DNA of 64,000 nt from Vanilla planifolia (Eukaryota > Streptophyta > Magnoliopsida > Asparagales > Orchidaceae): contig JAIUJO010000069.1 in NCBI GenBank assembly GCA_023846275.1, positions 1,126,742-1,190,741 on the forward strand, written 5' to 3'. Below the pieces are notes generated by a model that was not told where the DNA came from, made no database searches, and worked only from the letters and a program-made list of their open reading frames with translations. This document shows positions 1 to 16,400 of this stretch, in pieces; the first letter of the stretch is position 1; each line of letters begins with the position of its first letter. Both the position numbers and the translations under genes were made by a program.

Positions 1-71
1 TCTTCTTCTTTTTGTTCTTCTTCTTCGTATTATTATTATTCTTCCTCTTCCTCTGTTTCTACTTCTTCTTT

Positions 72-104
<33 letters not shown>

Positions 105-674
105 TTCTTCATCTATTACTTCTTCCTCTTCTTCATTTTCTTCTTCTCCTTCTCTTCCTTCTTCTTCTGCTTCTTCTTCTTCTTCTACTACGACTACTAC
201 TACTACTACTACTACTAGTTCTACTACGATGACTATTTTTTCTTCTTCTTCTTTCTGTTCTTCTTCTTCTTATTCTCCTCTTCTTTTTCCTTTTCCTCTT
301 GTTCTTGTTATTCTTCTTCTTCTCCTCTTTCTTTTTCTTCTTCTTCTTCTTCTTCATCTTCATCATCATCTTCTTCTTCTTCTTCTTCTTCTTCTTCTTC
401 ATCTTCATCTTGTTTTGGTTCTTCTTCTTCTACTACTACTTTTTCTTCTTCTTCTTCGTCTTCTTCTTCTTCTTCATCTTCTTCTCCTTCTTCTTCACCT
501 ACTTCTTCTTCTTGTCCTTTGTCTTCTCCTCCTTCTCCTTCTTCTTCCCATTCTTCTTGTCCTTCTTTTGCTAATTATTCTTCATGTCATTTTTCTTCTT
601 CTTGTTGTTCTTCTTCTTCTTCCTCTTTCTCTTCTTCTTCTTCTGTTTCTTCTTCCACTTCATCTTCCTCTTCT

Positions 675-708
<34 letters not shown>

Positions 709-771
709 GTTTCACTTCTTCCTCTTCTTCATGCTCTTCTCCTTCTCCATCTTCTTTTTCTTATTTTTCTT
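1..771 (+). repeat. Degenerate TTC/TCT triplet array (homopyrimidine on + strand)
   Basis: The + strand is almost all C and T, in runs of TTC/TCT broken by TTT, CCT, TGT, CAT and CTA variant triplets; the complementary strand is GAA/AAG homopurine. Period 3 dominates throughout. The left end is cut by the window, so the full length is unknown. Reading it as protein gives only runs of Ser, Leu or Phe on + and Lys/Arg on -, open in several frames at once, which is what a triplet repeat without stops produces. Mirror-symmetric homopurine/homopyrimidine tracts of this kind are known to be able to form intramolecular triplex DNA; that is family knowledge, not something shown here. Confidence 0.95.
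185..230 (+). repeat. CTA trinucleotide tract inside the TTC array
   Basis: About a dozen CTA/CTACGA units interrupt the TTC array. A shorter CTA run lies near 430-440. The same unit returns at the right edge of the triplet array, so CTA behaves as a recurrent sub-variant that has expanded locally more than once. Confidence 0.85.
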
Positions 772-807
772 CTACTACTACTACTACTACTACTATGATT
801 ACTACTA
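772..807 (+). repeat. CTA tract at the boundary between triplet array and CA array
   Basis: An eight-unit CTA run (772-795) decays through ATGATT and a second short CTA pair. The sequence is CA-rich from about 808 on. The change from period 3 to a CA-based array takes less than 20 bases, with no target-site-like repeat or transposon end visible on either side. Confidence 0.85.
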
Positions 808-822
808 AACACACTCACACAC

Positions 823-1245
823 ATACTCATATCCATAAATAAAACTTTTCACACACATACATGTATAGACACAGATGCACACACACATGCACACTTTCTT
901 CCATAAACACATGCATACACACACACACCTATACATGCACAACCACACACATACACTTGAACACACACACACACATACACACAAACATGCACACATGCAT
1001 ACACACACACATAAAACACATTCAAGCACACATGCACATAGAAAAACACACACAAATGCACATGGACATGCAAACACACCCTCACCCTTGAACAATCACA
1101 AGCACCCACATGCACACACAGACGTACACACATTTGAACACACCTAAAAAGATGAATGCAAACACACAAAGGCTTACACACATACTCATGTGCATGCACT
1201 TACACTTAAGCATGCATGCACATAGGCACAACCTAAATACACAAG
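823..1245 (+). repeat. Direct duplication near left end, copy 1
   Basis: This block shares an ordered set of non-trivial words with 1,702-2,146. They include a CCATAAATAAAACTTTTC word (about 833 against 1,712), CTTCCATAAACA (about 899 against 1,776), ACACCCTCACCCTTG (about 1,075 against 1,980) and CCTAAAAAGATGAATGC (about 1,142 against 2,048). The offset drifts from about 879 to about 906 bases, so small insertions and deletions have accumulated since the duplication. Confidence 0.88.
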
Positions 1246-1701
1246 CACAAACCCACATGAACATGAACACAGCAACACTTATGTACACATAGACAATGCA
1301 CAAACACACACGCACCCAAACACGAACAAACATACATACACACACATGCACACCCACACACTCACACACACCCACATATGTAGACACACACAAAAAAAAA
1401 ATACAGATATAAGCACACACACACTTACACACACATACACACACATACACATACACATACACACATGCATACATTCACATAGAAGCACTTGCTCACATCC
1501 ATACACACACACACAATGCACATGCACATGCACACATACACACACGCACATGCACAGATGTGCATGCACGTATATACCCACACACACTCACACACATATA
1601 CACATATGTGCATGCATATGCACACACACATACATGCTCACAAGTAGACATGTGCGCACAAACAAACACACACACATCCACATAAACACACTCACACACA
1701 C
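1246..1701 (+). repeat. CA array between the two copies of the left-end duplication
   Basis: Ordinary CA/CATG array with one A-rich run near 1,391-1,400. I see no convincing match between this interval and the sequence after 2,146. The duplication is therefore either an 880-bp tandem whose second unit is incomplete, or two dispersed blocks of about 430 bp. Confidence 0.7.
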
Positions 1702-2146
1702 ACACCCATATCCATAAATAAAACTTTTCACACATACATGTATAGAAACAGTTGCACACACACATGCACACTTGCTTCCATAAACAAATGCATACACACG
1801 CACACACCTACACATGCACAACCACACACATACACTTGAACACACACACACACACACACCATACACACAAACATGCACACACCCACACAATGACATGCAC
1901 ACATGCATACACACACACATAAAACACAAGCACACATGCATATAGAAAAACACACACAAATGCACATTGATATGCAAACACACCCTCACCCTTGCACATT
2001 CACAACTACCCACATGCACACACACACACGTGCACACATTTGAACGCACCTAAAAAGATGAATGCAAATACACAAAGGCTTACACACATACTCATGTGCA
2101 TGCACCTACACTTAAGCATTCATGCACACAAGCACAACCAACATAA
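1702..2146 (+). repeat. Direct duplication near left end, copy 2
   Basis: Second copy of the block at 823-1,245, in the same orientation and with the same order of marker words. Differences are mainly transitions and short CA-repeat length changes. Similarity fades after about 2,146. Confidence 0.88.
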
Positions 2147-5100
2147 ACACATAAAGACACACAGACAAACATAGACACATGCATTCACACACAAGAATAC
2201 CTAAATGTATGCACATTCATGAACATGCTCACACAGACACCCACTCTCTAACACATGCATTACTACACATACACATAACACTTATGCACATGCACACACT
2301 CTAATGACTGCACACACATCTACACAAACACAAAGGCACCGATGCACAAATAATTGGGCATACTCGCACATATACATACCCAAACACATGTGCACATACA
2401 CATACACACACATATATAGACACACCCACTTATACACAGGTGCACACATGCATGCATGTATGAACACATGCATGATCACATGTACATAAGCACACACCCA
2501 CACACACACACATGAACACACAAACACACAAGTACACATGAACACACTCAAAAACATAGATGCACATACTACACACACATGCATGGACACATAAATAGGC
2601 AAACAAGAAAAAAATAGACACAAACACATACATGCACACACATATGCATGCACACACACATGCATGCACAAATGCTCATATAGATGCACACACATGAGCA
2701 CATGCATGTAAACACACACACTCATACAAATTCATACATGCATGCATCCACACACACACACACACACTTGCATACAAACTTACACGTGCACATTAGCACA
2801 CACATGTGAATAATCATACAACTGCCAAAACACAAGCGTACTCATTCACACACATACACAAGCATAACCATATTGATACCATGCTCCAACACATGCACTC
2901 ACATGCATGTACAAATGTACATGCACACGCATACTTGAATACAAACATAAACAAATAAGTGCACATACACACACACAATCATACACACTCTCACATACAT
3001 ACATTTGCAAGTAAGTCCACACACATACATACACATAGACACTCACAGACATACACACACTCATACTCACACCAATGCACACTCAAAACGAAACACATAT
3101 GCACATGCATGTGCGTAAACACACATACATTCACTCAAGGAAAATACATTTGCATAAGCACACATATATGCACACTTGTGCACACGTACTTGGACTTGCA
3201 AAACATGCACATGCATGCACACACATACAAAAACATGCAAACATATGAATGCAACATACATGGCTTGCACCCATACACATGAAGACACGAACACACACAT
3301 ATGGACATACATGTTGTCAAACACACATGCATGCACACTCATAAGAACATGCACACTCGTATAGACACACACAGACGCACACACACACGTGAATGAACAT
3401 GCATATGCACTCACATGGACACGTACACACATGTACAAAAATGCAAATTACAAATGTGCTTCCACATATCCTCATATGCACATAGTTGAATGAACACACA
3501 CATACAAACACATATGCATACAAATGTATAACCACATGCACACACACACCACAACACTTAAATACATACACATGCATATGCACACACATAAGTGCATACA
3601 CATGCACAAGCACATGCACACATTTACATTGACACAGACACACAAATATGAGCATGCACATGAACACATGCATACACACATGTACACACACATACAAGCA
3701 CACCTCCAAACATGCATGCAGACTCACACACAATTTCACACCTACACGCACATGCACACACACAAACACATGCATACACTAACATACCACACATACATGC
3801 ACATGCACCAGCTTAGGTACACATATGCACACACCTATGCATAGAAACATGTGCACACATAGATTGCATGCTTGCTCACATGCACAGCTTGTAAAGAAGT
3901 GTACACTCACACACACACAAAGACACAAGAACACGTATGCATACATGTACATAAATACATAAGACCCACACACAAGCACATAAAGACAACCCACACACAC
4001 ACACATATAAGAATACATGCACATGTACACATACATACATGTGTGCAAGCACATACACACATGCATGCACACCCACACATGCACATAGCCATATGTGCAT
4101 AAACACATACGCACACTCATGCAAGTGTATGCACATACAAAGACACACACTTGGCACGCTTGCATAAACACATGCACACAAATGTGCACATGTAAACACA
4201 CACATGCATACACACAAGCACACAAACATGAATATAAAAGCACACACATGCAACTCATATTAGAACATAGACATGCAAAGACACCCACACACCATAGTCA
4301 CACACATGCACTCACACAGACATGCCTATACATAGGCACACACATACATACAGACATGTACACACATGAACATTACATGCATAGATGCACACACACACAA
4401 ACACACATGCACATGCACATGCACACAAAATACACATATGTAAGCATCTACACAAATACACACAGACACTAATACAAATAGATATGCATGCTTATGCACA
4501 CATATGGACACTCACACATATAGGAACACACAAAGGCTCACATACATGAACACACATATGCACACAAACACACACATGCACACATGCATAAACACACGCC
4601 CACAAACTTGTACACAAACATGCAACATACACACCCACCTACTTACCACACTCATAAACATGCATACACGCACGCACACACACCCATGCATAGACACACA
4701 TAGATGCCAATGCATACACAATCATATGCACACATAGAACCAACTAGACATGCATACACACACATATGCACTTACACACATACATGCATAGATGAGTACT
4801 CACACATAAGCACACAAGAACATGCATATGCACATGCAATCACACACATTCATGCTTGCACCCACGCATGCATACACACATGTGGACAAACATATATGCA
4901 CATGTATATGCATGCACGCACATGCACACTCACCTGTATAAGTACACACAGATGCATATAGGCTCACAAACATACACACGCACACTTGCACATATACACA
5001 CAAACATGCAAAAGAATGCACACACACACACACACATGCTTTCACACAGATGCATGCACACACACCCACACAAACACAAGCATTGACTAAGACACATAAA

Positions 5101-8062
5101 CATCCAGACATAAGAATGCACATGCACACATGCACATGTATGTATGCACATACAAACACACACACATGCTCACACACATATACTCATGAGCCCACACACA
5201 CATACATACATCCAAACACAATGATGCATGAACATACACACACATGCATGCACACAAACATGCACACAAATAGGCTCACGTTCAAACACATGCATGCATT
5301 ACATGTGCACATGCATAAACACATTTGAGCAAGCATACTCTCGTACACACTCATATATATGTGCTCAAGCGCATGCATTCACATGCACACACGAGAACAC
5401 ATTCACGAAGACACACATAGAAGTATGAACACTTAGAATCACATGCATACTTGCACATACATGCACATATGTCAACACGCACAAACACACAACATATACA
5501 TATATACACATGCACATACATGTACACACACATGGACATATAAATGCATAAATGCAAGCACACATATTCAGATACACAGACACACGTACACACACACGTA
5601 TGCTCACAACATGAATGTGCACAGACACCCACAACCACACATGCACACATATGCACATACACATACACACATGCACACACACACATGTAGGCACACACAT
5701 GCATGCGTACACACACCCAACATATGCAAACACACAATCACACTTAAGCACATACATGCACACACACATGCACATTTGGACAAATAGATGCATAACACAT
5801 GCACATACACAACACACACATAAACACAACACATGCATAAGAAAACACACTCACACATGCACAACTTCAAACATACATACACACATGTGTGCATGCACAC
5901 ATAATTACATGTTTACACACATGCATACATATAGATATGAAAACATGCACAGGCACATGGACACACAAAAATAGCACACACATGTGCATAAGCACAAAGA
6001 AGTGCTCACATACTTGCACACACAAAAATACATACACGCATGCACTTACAGTCAGCTGCATGTACATAGGCACATATTTGCACAATAACAGCTCACAAAC
6101 ATACTCATATGTATGCACACAGACACACATGCACATTAACAAACACCCCTTATGCACAAACACATGTCCACATGCACACACACTCAAATACATATGCATA
6201 CATACACACACAAGCACATAGACACCCACACACACACACACACATAGACACATGCACTTACATAGCTACGCATACACTAAGACAAACTCACACATATGTA
6301 CCTACACACACATGCAAGCACAAAGACATGAGAACATCCATGCACAGGCACACACACACACATACAAAATTATATGAGCATACACACCCATAAAAAGTTT
6401 CATAGAAATAGACACATGCACTACACACCCACACACATGAACATAAGAATGCATAGTACACACAAATGCATGCATGCAAACATGCACACATTCGCATGCA
6501 TACACACACATGCATGCACACACACCAACACACACATGCATACACATGTACATAGGAACCCATACACAAGCATACATACACACATGCACACACATGTACA
6601 CACATACACATGAACACATGAACATAAGCACACATGAATACAACCACACACACACATGCACACACACACACACACACCCATGCACACCCATATGCACATA
6701 CCTACCTACACACATGCACACCCTTGGAAACATGCAACCGCATACACACTTGCATGCACACACATACACATGCACACTCACATGAGTGCACTCATGCACA
6801 CACAAACATACACATACACATGCACAAAAAGGTCATTCATGCACACATGCACATACACATATAAAAGTACACACAAACGCATGCACATGCACACACAAAC
6901 ATACTCACACACCCAAGCACACACACACATGCACACATACACACACATGTGCACACACACACACACATATGTGTGCAACCAATTGCATTAAGACAAACAT
7001 ATACTCATCTATGCATGCATTCATTGATGCACAAACACATGCACACATATGCATACACATGCACTCAAACATGCACACATATGTACACACACATGAACAC
7101 AAACACATACACACACACACAACCATACACATTTACACCAACATGCACACACACACACGTACACATGCACAAATGCTCAACCATACATGCTCATATGCAC
7201 AAACGCTCACATAGACACTTGCACACATGTATGCACATACACACATTCATGCACACATATACATACTCATACATGTGCATCTACACACTCACATACATAG
7301 GCACACATACCCAAACTCATGCATGAATGCACACACACAAATATACACATACATGCACACATACACATCCATGCACATGTCCACACATGCACACAAACAC
7401 ACAAAGACACATATATACATATGCACATAACAATACACAGATGAACATACAGACATGGACACAAACACACATACACACATGCATGCATGCACACACACAT
7501 ACATACACACATGCACATGCTCAAATGCTCACACAAACACACACCTAAGCACAAGCACATGTAGGAACACAAATGCCTTCATAAGTTGGTATGTGTACAC
7601 GTACACTAATACATATATGCATACACACACTAACATGTAGGCCCATAAACATGCTCATTAACATACATGCATAGACATGCACTCAAGCACACACACACAT
7701 GTACTGTACATGCACGCACATGCATACATGTACACGACCACACACACAGGCATGCAAACACACAAATGGACAAAACACATGCACGGACACACTTTCATAC
7801 TATACACACATGCATGAAAGCATGCAAATGCATACATAAACACTCACATATTGCACACACACATGCATGCATACATACATACACATGTACATGCAGAAGT
7901 ACACACACACATCCATAGGCACAAACATACATGCTCACTTGCAAACATACATGCATACAAACAAATGTATACACACACACACACACACTCACATGAATAG
8001 ACATGCAAAAACTCACAAAGTTGCACACACATGCACATGCACAAAATCACACACAAATACAT

Positions 8063-8124
8063 ACTCAAATGCATAAGCACATACACATAGAGTACTAATA
8101 AACACTCAAATGCATAAGCACATA
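8063..8124 (+). repeat. 41-bp tandem duplication
   Basis: The word ACTCAAATGCATAAGCACAT occurs at about 8,063 and again at about 8,104, separated by a non-CA interval containing GAGTACTAATAA. Confidence 0.75.
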
Positions 8125-10363
8125 AATGCACAAATGCATGTAGATTCATTGGCACACACACACACGCACTTGTACGTGCATGCACAACAACATGCACATC
8201 CACAAACCCACATGCATGAACACACACAAAAGTGGATATAGTTGCACACATGCACAAACACTAAGATGCATGCACAATATGCAAATGCACACACTCACAC
8301 ACACACACACATACTAAAAGAGAAATGCACACACATGCAACACACACATACATACACACTCATACTTACAAACACATGAACACATATGTAAACAAACACC
8401 CAGACACAAAGAACTTGCACACACATGCCCACACATAGACATGCACATATGTATGCACACACACATACGAATGCACATGCAACTACATGCACATATGCAT
8501 ACACCCACATAGGAATGAACACAAAAATACACACACATATAGGCATATGCCTAGACATCTACACAAACACATGTACATACACATTCACAAACACACATTC
8601 ATATACATGAGCACAAATTCACACACACTGATATGCCCAATAACACAAACACAAGAATACATACACATATACACAAGCACCCACACATTCTCACAAGCAC
8701 ACATGTGTACACACATATATATTTATCCAAACACGCACTGACATAGACAAAAACTCACATATGACCATACACAAAGATGCAAACCCAAGTTCATGAACAC
8801 ACATGTGCACATACCCAAACTATGTAGACATATATGCAAACACACACACACATGCTCCCACACACACATTCAAGATTTAGCGCACACATACACACAAAAA
8901 TGCACACACATGTGTACACATGCTAGCATACAGACATGCAGAAGCATGCACACACTCACACACATAGACACAAATACACAAACTTTTATAAGTCTATGTA
9001 CACATGCAAACACATGAACACACACCCTTACACACATGAGTCCATATGCACACACAAACATAGATGCACAAACATAAACACATTGATGCACACAAATATC
9101 TAGGCACACCCACACACACAAACACATACTCATGTGTGCATGTGCACATGCACATACATATATAGACATTCATAAGTGTGCATACATATATGCATGCATG
9201 TGAATACACCTCCCAAACAAACGTGCAAGCTTGCACACACATACACATGCACACACATGTAAAAGAACATGCATGCAAATGCATGAACATGTGCATATGC
9301 ATGCAAACACACACACATGTAGACACATGTGCATGCACAATAGCACATATACACACACACAAGCATAAACACATTGACACACATAAGAAAACATGTATAC
9401 ATGCACAAGCACACACACGCAAAGATGCACACAAGCACACATACACAATACACACAAACATGCACACACACAAGCTAGTACACATAGACAAATGCACACA
9501 TGCACGCATACATATACACACACATGCATTTGCACATATGCACATGCACATATACACACATGCATCCATACATGTGCACACAAATTACACCTATGCACAT
9601 GTACACACACACACACACTTACACACATAGCCACACATGCATGCAATCATGCACCAATGCACAGACACAAGCACACAAACATACAAATGAACACAAAAAA
9701 ATATACACACACACCCACACTCACAAAAAGCACACACACATGCACACATATGTAAATAAACATTCCTGCACACACATACACATGCACAAAGCCACATGCA
9801 TATGCAAATAAGATGCAAACCCACAAACACTTGCACATGTCCACATGCACACAAATGAATGCACACATAAAACCACACACTCACACACTGACACACACAC
9901 ACATGCACACATAGACACACAAACATATGCTCTCACAGGCATACACAAGAAAATAGATGCAAAGTGCACCAACATGAACACATGCACACACATGTACAAG
10001 CATAGGTATGCACACAAATGTAGACATATATGCATGCACATGCACACACCTAAACACAACACACACACACACATACAAGTGCAAACACCCAAACATGTAT
10101 ACAAAAACACTCACATAATTATGCACACACAGAAACAAACATGCATACAAAGATACACACATCTAGATGCACACACAGTTGCTTAAACATGCATAAAAAC
10201 CACACACAAACATGCATGTGCACACTTGGTGACACACTAGCATAGGACACAAACGCATGCACCCACACTTGCACACACACATGTATGCACGTGCACAAGC
10301 ATGCACATGCATCCAAAAGTAAGCATACATACACACAAATGCTAGAACACGCACACATGCACA

Positions 10364-10413
10364 TGCACATAACTTGTATGCATATGCATGCACATAATTT
10401 GTATACATATGCA
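10364..10413 (+). repeat. 25-bp tandem duplication
   Basis: Two adjacent 25-base units, each starting TGCACATAA and continuing through a TTGTAT core, differ at two positions, both transitions. Confidence 0.8.
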
Positions 10414-13400
10414 TGCACAAGAACACACAGATTCATGCACATGTGTGTGTGTAGGAACACATACACACACATAAATGCTCATAGAGATGAACCCAAATAA
10501 GATCATAGACATCCCAACACACGAACACACACAAACATATACTCACGCACATTCACGCACACAGACACACATGCGCACACACATACACAAGCATAAGTAC
10601 ACACACACCCACCACACACACACATGCACTCATATGCATGAACATAAAGACACACATGCACACACACATGTGCATGCTTACAAACACACATGTAGGTGCA
10701 TGCACACACCCAAACACACATACATGAATAGACAGATGCATATAGTCACTCTCACACACACACATGCACACACACATATGCACATGCATATATACACACA
10801 CAAGCATGCATACCCGCACACACACACACACACATGCACAAGCACATGCACATATATACATGCTCACACACATACATTCACACACATGCCTATGGATAGA
10901 CATACATAAATAAGCACACAAGCACATATAAACAAACACACATGTGCAACCACACAAACACATACATGTAGTCACATGCATAAAAACTTAAGCACACATG
11001 CATTCATACACACATGTACGTGCCAACACACATGCATACTTACACACACAAACATGCACATGCACCTGTGTACACATACAGACATGAGTAGACACAAATG
11101 CACATGCACATGCATACACTCATGCAGACAAGCATGCACTAGCACACACACACATGCATGGACATAAACAAATGCACACACACTAACATATACACGCACA
11201 CATGCACACACACACTAACATGTACAAGCACACATGCACACACAAGCACACGCATTTACAAACACATGCATATAAACATGCTTGCACACATGCACACACA
11301 GGCAAAAACACACACACACATACCCACACTCAGACACACACACACAAATGCTTACACCATACACCCACATGCACACACGTGCACTTATACACACATGGGC
11401 ATCCACTAATATGCATATAGATGTTCACATACTCATAAACACACTCACACTTAGATGCACAAATGAATATGCATAGGAACTTTGATGCACACACACACTT
11501 GAGCACATGTACAGGAATGCATGCACACAAGAACATAAGCTTGCTCCCACACACATACAGGCACACATACAACTAAACACACTTGTATACACACACCAAC
11601 AAACACACACACACACACATGCATAGACATGTGCATACACAAGCATGTAATCATGCACATATACACTTACACATGTACACATTCATATAGAAACAAACAA
11701 ATATGCATGCACACATGCACATACTTACACACACATGTTCACCCTATGCACAAACACAAATCTACACTTGCACATAAGTGCATGCAAAATCACACTCACA
11801 CACATGTACACAAACATGCACACACATGCATATATGCATACAATCACAAACATAAGCAACATACGCATACATGCCCACACACATATAGATATAGGTGTGC
11901 TCACACACCTACACATATGCAAGCATGCACACATGAATGCACACTCATATGCACACAAATGGAAATCCAAGCACACACGTGCACTAATACACTCAAATTC
12001 ACACACATGCACACATATGCATGAGCACATACATTCACTCACACATGTGCATGTGGATGTAGGTATGCACACATGCACAAATGCACACACATGCATAGAC
12101 ACTAACAAATAAAAGAACCCATAGACATTGATGCACACAAGGACACATACACACTCACACATGCACTTGCATTCACACATGTACACCCTTATACAAATGC
12201 ATACACCTATGTAATAAAATATGCTCACTTATATATACACATGCATATGCACACACACACACACACACATATGCACACAAGCACACACACACACACACAC
12301 TGACACCCATGCACAAAAAGCACACACACATGCACACACGATCACACGCACAAACACATGCACACTTACACAACCACACATACACTTATGCAAATAGACA
12401 CGAACATGCATACACACACAAGCACTTGCATCCTTATGCTCACATGCACACCCATCCACACACATGCACATGCAAATGCACACAAGCACACACATGCACA
12501 CATAGCCAAAGACAGACACATACAGACATGCATTTATTTAAACACACAAATAGACACACATACACATGCATAAAGACATATGCACACATCCATAATCACA
12601 CACACAAACATTCACTCATACACATGCACACACACATACACATACATGTACATGCGGATGCACACTTAAACATATAGATATAAACACACACTGACAAACA
12701 CATATATATGCACACTTTCACATCTATGAAGAGACACATGCACACATGCTTGCACACACACACATGCATACACATAAACAAACATAAACACACATGTATG
12801 CATATGCACATGCCTACACGCACACAAATACACATGCACAAGATAATAATACACACTAACAAACACATGCACTTGTATCCTCCCAAAAACCATGTGCCCA
12901 CATGTAGACACACACACACACAAACATGCACTTACACAAATGCACATGCTAACAAATAAACACCACAAATGCCCATAAACACATACACACACACACACAC
13001 CCATGCACACAAATACATGCTCATGCATATGCACTCACACACACACATGTACATAAGTGCACACACAAATGCACACAAATATACACACACCCATACACAC
13101 AAATGTACACAAGCACACAGATGCACATGCACACACATGCAAACCCAATGACATGCACAAACCCAAACACACACACATGCATGCATAAAAGCTCACACAC
13201 AACAACACACTCATGTACAAAATTGCTTATGCATAGCAACATACACATGCACAACCCCATAAACACACACACACACACACACACAAAAGAATGCACATGC
13301 ACACACACAAGCACGTACATGCAAACACACAGACATGAACACACACACATACACACATGCATATACACATATGTAGACATATATACAATAACACACACAC

Positions 13401-16400
13401 ATGTAACTACTCCCCACATAAACACAACACAGACAAAAAACATGAGCTCACAAACAAACCTGCACATGTGTGTAAACACTCCTACACATGCACACACACA
13501 CACATGCATACACACATGCATACACACATGCATAGGCATACACACATATACACTCATGCACATGCACACATACACACCCACATATAGCCACACGCTTATA
13601 CACATGAACGCACGCACAGTTGTAAGCATTCACATCCTCATGTATGCCACGAACACATGCCTATAGATAATAGCACAAACATCAAGACACATATACACAA
13701 TCACATGAATGCACATGGACACATGCACAAAAACACACGAAAAAACATACATATGCATGCATATGCATACACATGTGCATACATGAACACAAATACATGC
13801 ACACATACACAAACACCCACAGACATCAATACCAATGAACACACACACAAACATGTATACACGAAAGCACACATACTTGTGTGCATATGCCTATGCACAT
13901 AAATGTGCACACACACATAGGTGCCTAAGTGCACAAGCACACTTGCATAAACACATGCATAAAAACTTAACCCCCATAAACACACACATGCACATGCACA
14001 CATGCAAACCCACACATGCACACACACTCACCCATACATATTCACTTACACAAACACATGCACATGCACACTATACACACATGTACACACATGCATGTAA
14101 AAAATAACACACGTGCGCACACACACACATAGAGGAACACATGCACATGCTCAAACACATACACGAATGCACACACATGAACACACACAACCATACACAC
14201 TTGCATATACACATGTATGCATACCCACGAACACAAATACACATCCACACACACATCTAAATGCATGCAAGCATAGGACACACAAACATACACTGGCACT
14301 CCCTCTACACTAATACTTGCACACACATGCGCACGCACATTCACACACACATGCACACAAACACAATCACATGCATATACAGACAAATGTACAAGCACAT
14401 GCAAACTCATATTCACTCATTAACTCACACACACACACATCCACAAAGTGCTATGCACTCCCACATGCACAAAACACTCACACGAATGCATGCACATGTG
14501 TGTGCACCCATGCACACACACATACACAGCACACACATGCACACTAACACATATACACACAAAAGACTCACCATAAATATGAAAATTGGTAGACATGAAC
14601 ATAGAAGCAAACTTACTCCCACACACAATTGTATGCATCTACATGCACATAGATGCAAGCACACAAACAACCACACACATGCACATGCAAATTTGTATGC
14701 ACATACATAGAAACACACACACACACACAAATACACACATGTGCAGGCACACATATGCAAACACGTGAACACACTAGCACATAACCACATAAACACAACA
14801 CAAACAAACAAACACACACACACACACAAGTGGTCAAACACACACACATGCATGTGCTCACACACACACACACACTCATGTGTGCATGTAGACACTAAAA
14901 CAAATGCTCAAATATACACAGACATTCATGCACACCTGCACAAGAACACATACACATACACACTTGCACATGCATACACACACACACACATGTGTAGAGA
15001 CACACACATATGCACATGCACGCACACCCACACATACCCTCATGTGTATGCACTTATACACATGCACACACAATACACACACATAAACCTAGACGTATGC
15101 ACACTCACACACAAACACACACATGCATACAAATAAACAAACATGCAAACAAAAACACTTAGACATGTAAGCATGCACACCCACCCACACACAAATGCAA
15201 GCTTGCAAACTCACATGTCACACACACACACACATTCACCAAAGCATGTACTCACACAAGAACTAACATGCACACAAGTACACACACACACAAAAGCATA
15301 TATATGCATAAGCACATACTTGATCATACATGCATGCATGAGCATACATATATAGAAGCATGCACAAAAGAACACACACACACACATACATGCACACATA
15401 CAAACACATTCACACACTCAAAAATATGCACACACACACATGTACATATGCTCATGTACACATGAGCACAATAGATGACATGCACGAACACACACAAACA
15501 CATGTACTCTTGCACTCTCACACACACATGTAGGCACAGACATGCACACCACATGCTCATACACAAACATGCTCACACACATGCATAAAAAGATGGACAC
15601 GCCCACACACATGCACACACACACATGCACGATGACACAAACACACACACATGCCTGCACATACACATGCATGCACACACATCCCCACAAACATAGAAAC
15701 AAATGTAAATGCATCGGCAAATGTATACACACATGTGCAACCACTCACACACACATGCATACCCATGGAGATATACACATGCACTTGTGCTAGCTAAACA
15801 CACACACACAAGCATGCACTTACATGGACATATGTGTACAAACACAAACACAAACACATACACATGCATGAACATGCATGCAAATACACACCCAAGTACT
15901 CAAACATATGCTTGCACATGGCATACAAGTACACACTCGTATGCACATGTATAAGCACACGTTTAAACACACTCGCATACATGCATGCACACCCACATGA
16001 ACATGCAAAAAGATGTACATACACACCTGCATGCACCCACACACACACATATATGCAATTGGCACATACATAAGTGCATACACAAACACACACGCACACA
16101 TGTACACTCGCACCTACACACAAACATGTAGTCGCTCACATACACACACACATAGGCATATACACATGCACACACAAGTGCACACATCTGTATGCACACA
16201 TATGCACATAAAATTGTGCACACATTTATGCATATGCATGCACACACACACACCCAAAACACACATGCACAAACCCACATAGATCTACGATAAACGTGCA
16301 TAAAAAAATCTAAACATACATGCCCATGATCATTTGCATGTAGGCACACACACACACATACAACAACACGTGAGCCCAATCACATGCACACATGCACACA

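Larger units (their letters stand above)
2147..12249 (+). repeat. CA array, outer left part, without recognised duplicate in the window
   Basis: About 10 kb of CA-phase array with no gene or mobile element. I could not place this stretch against any other part of the window. Its inverted partner, if the right arm continues, would lie beyond base 64,000. Two small tandem duplications inside it are listed separately. Confidence 0.8.

Noticed and set aside
229-798. Open frame of 189 codons rich in Leu, plus Ser-, Phe- and Lys-rich frames over the same bases
   Set aside because: Each is one reading of the TTC/CTT triplet repeat. Leu-rich runs mimic membrane segments without being a protein.
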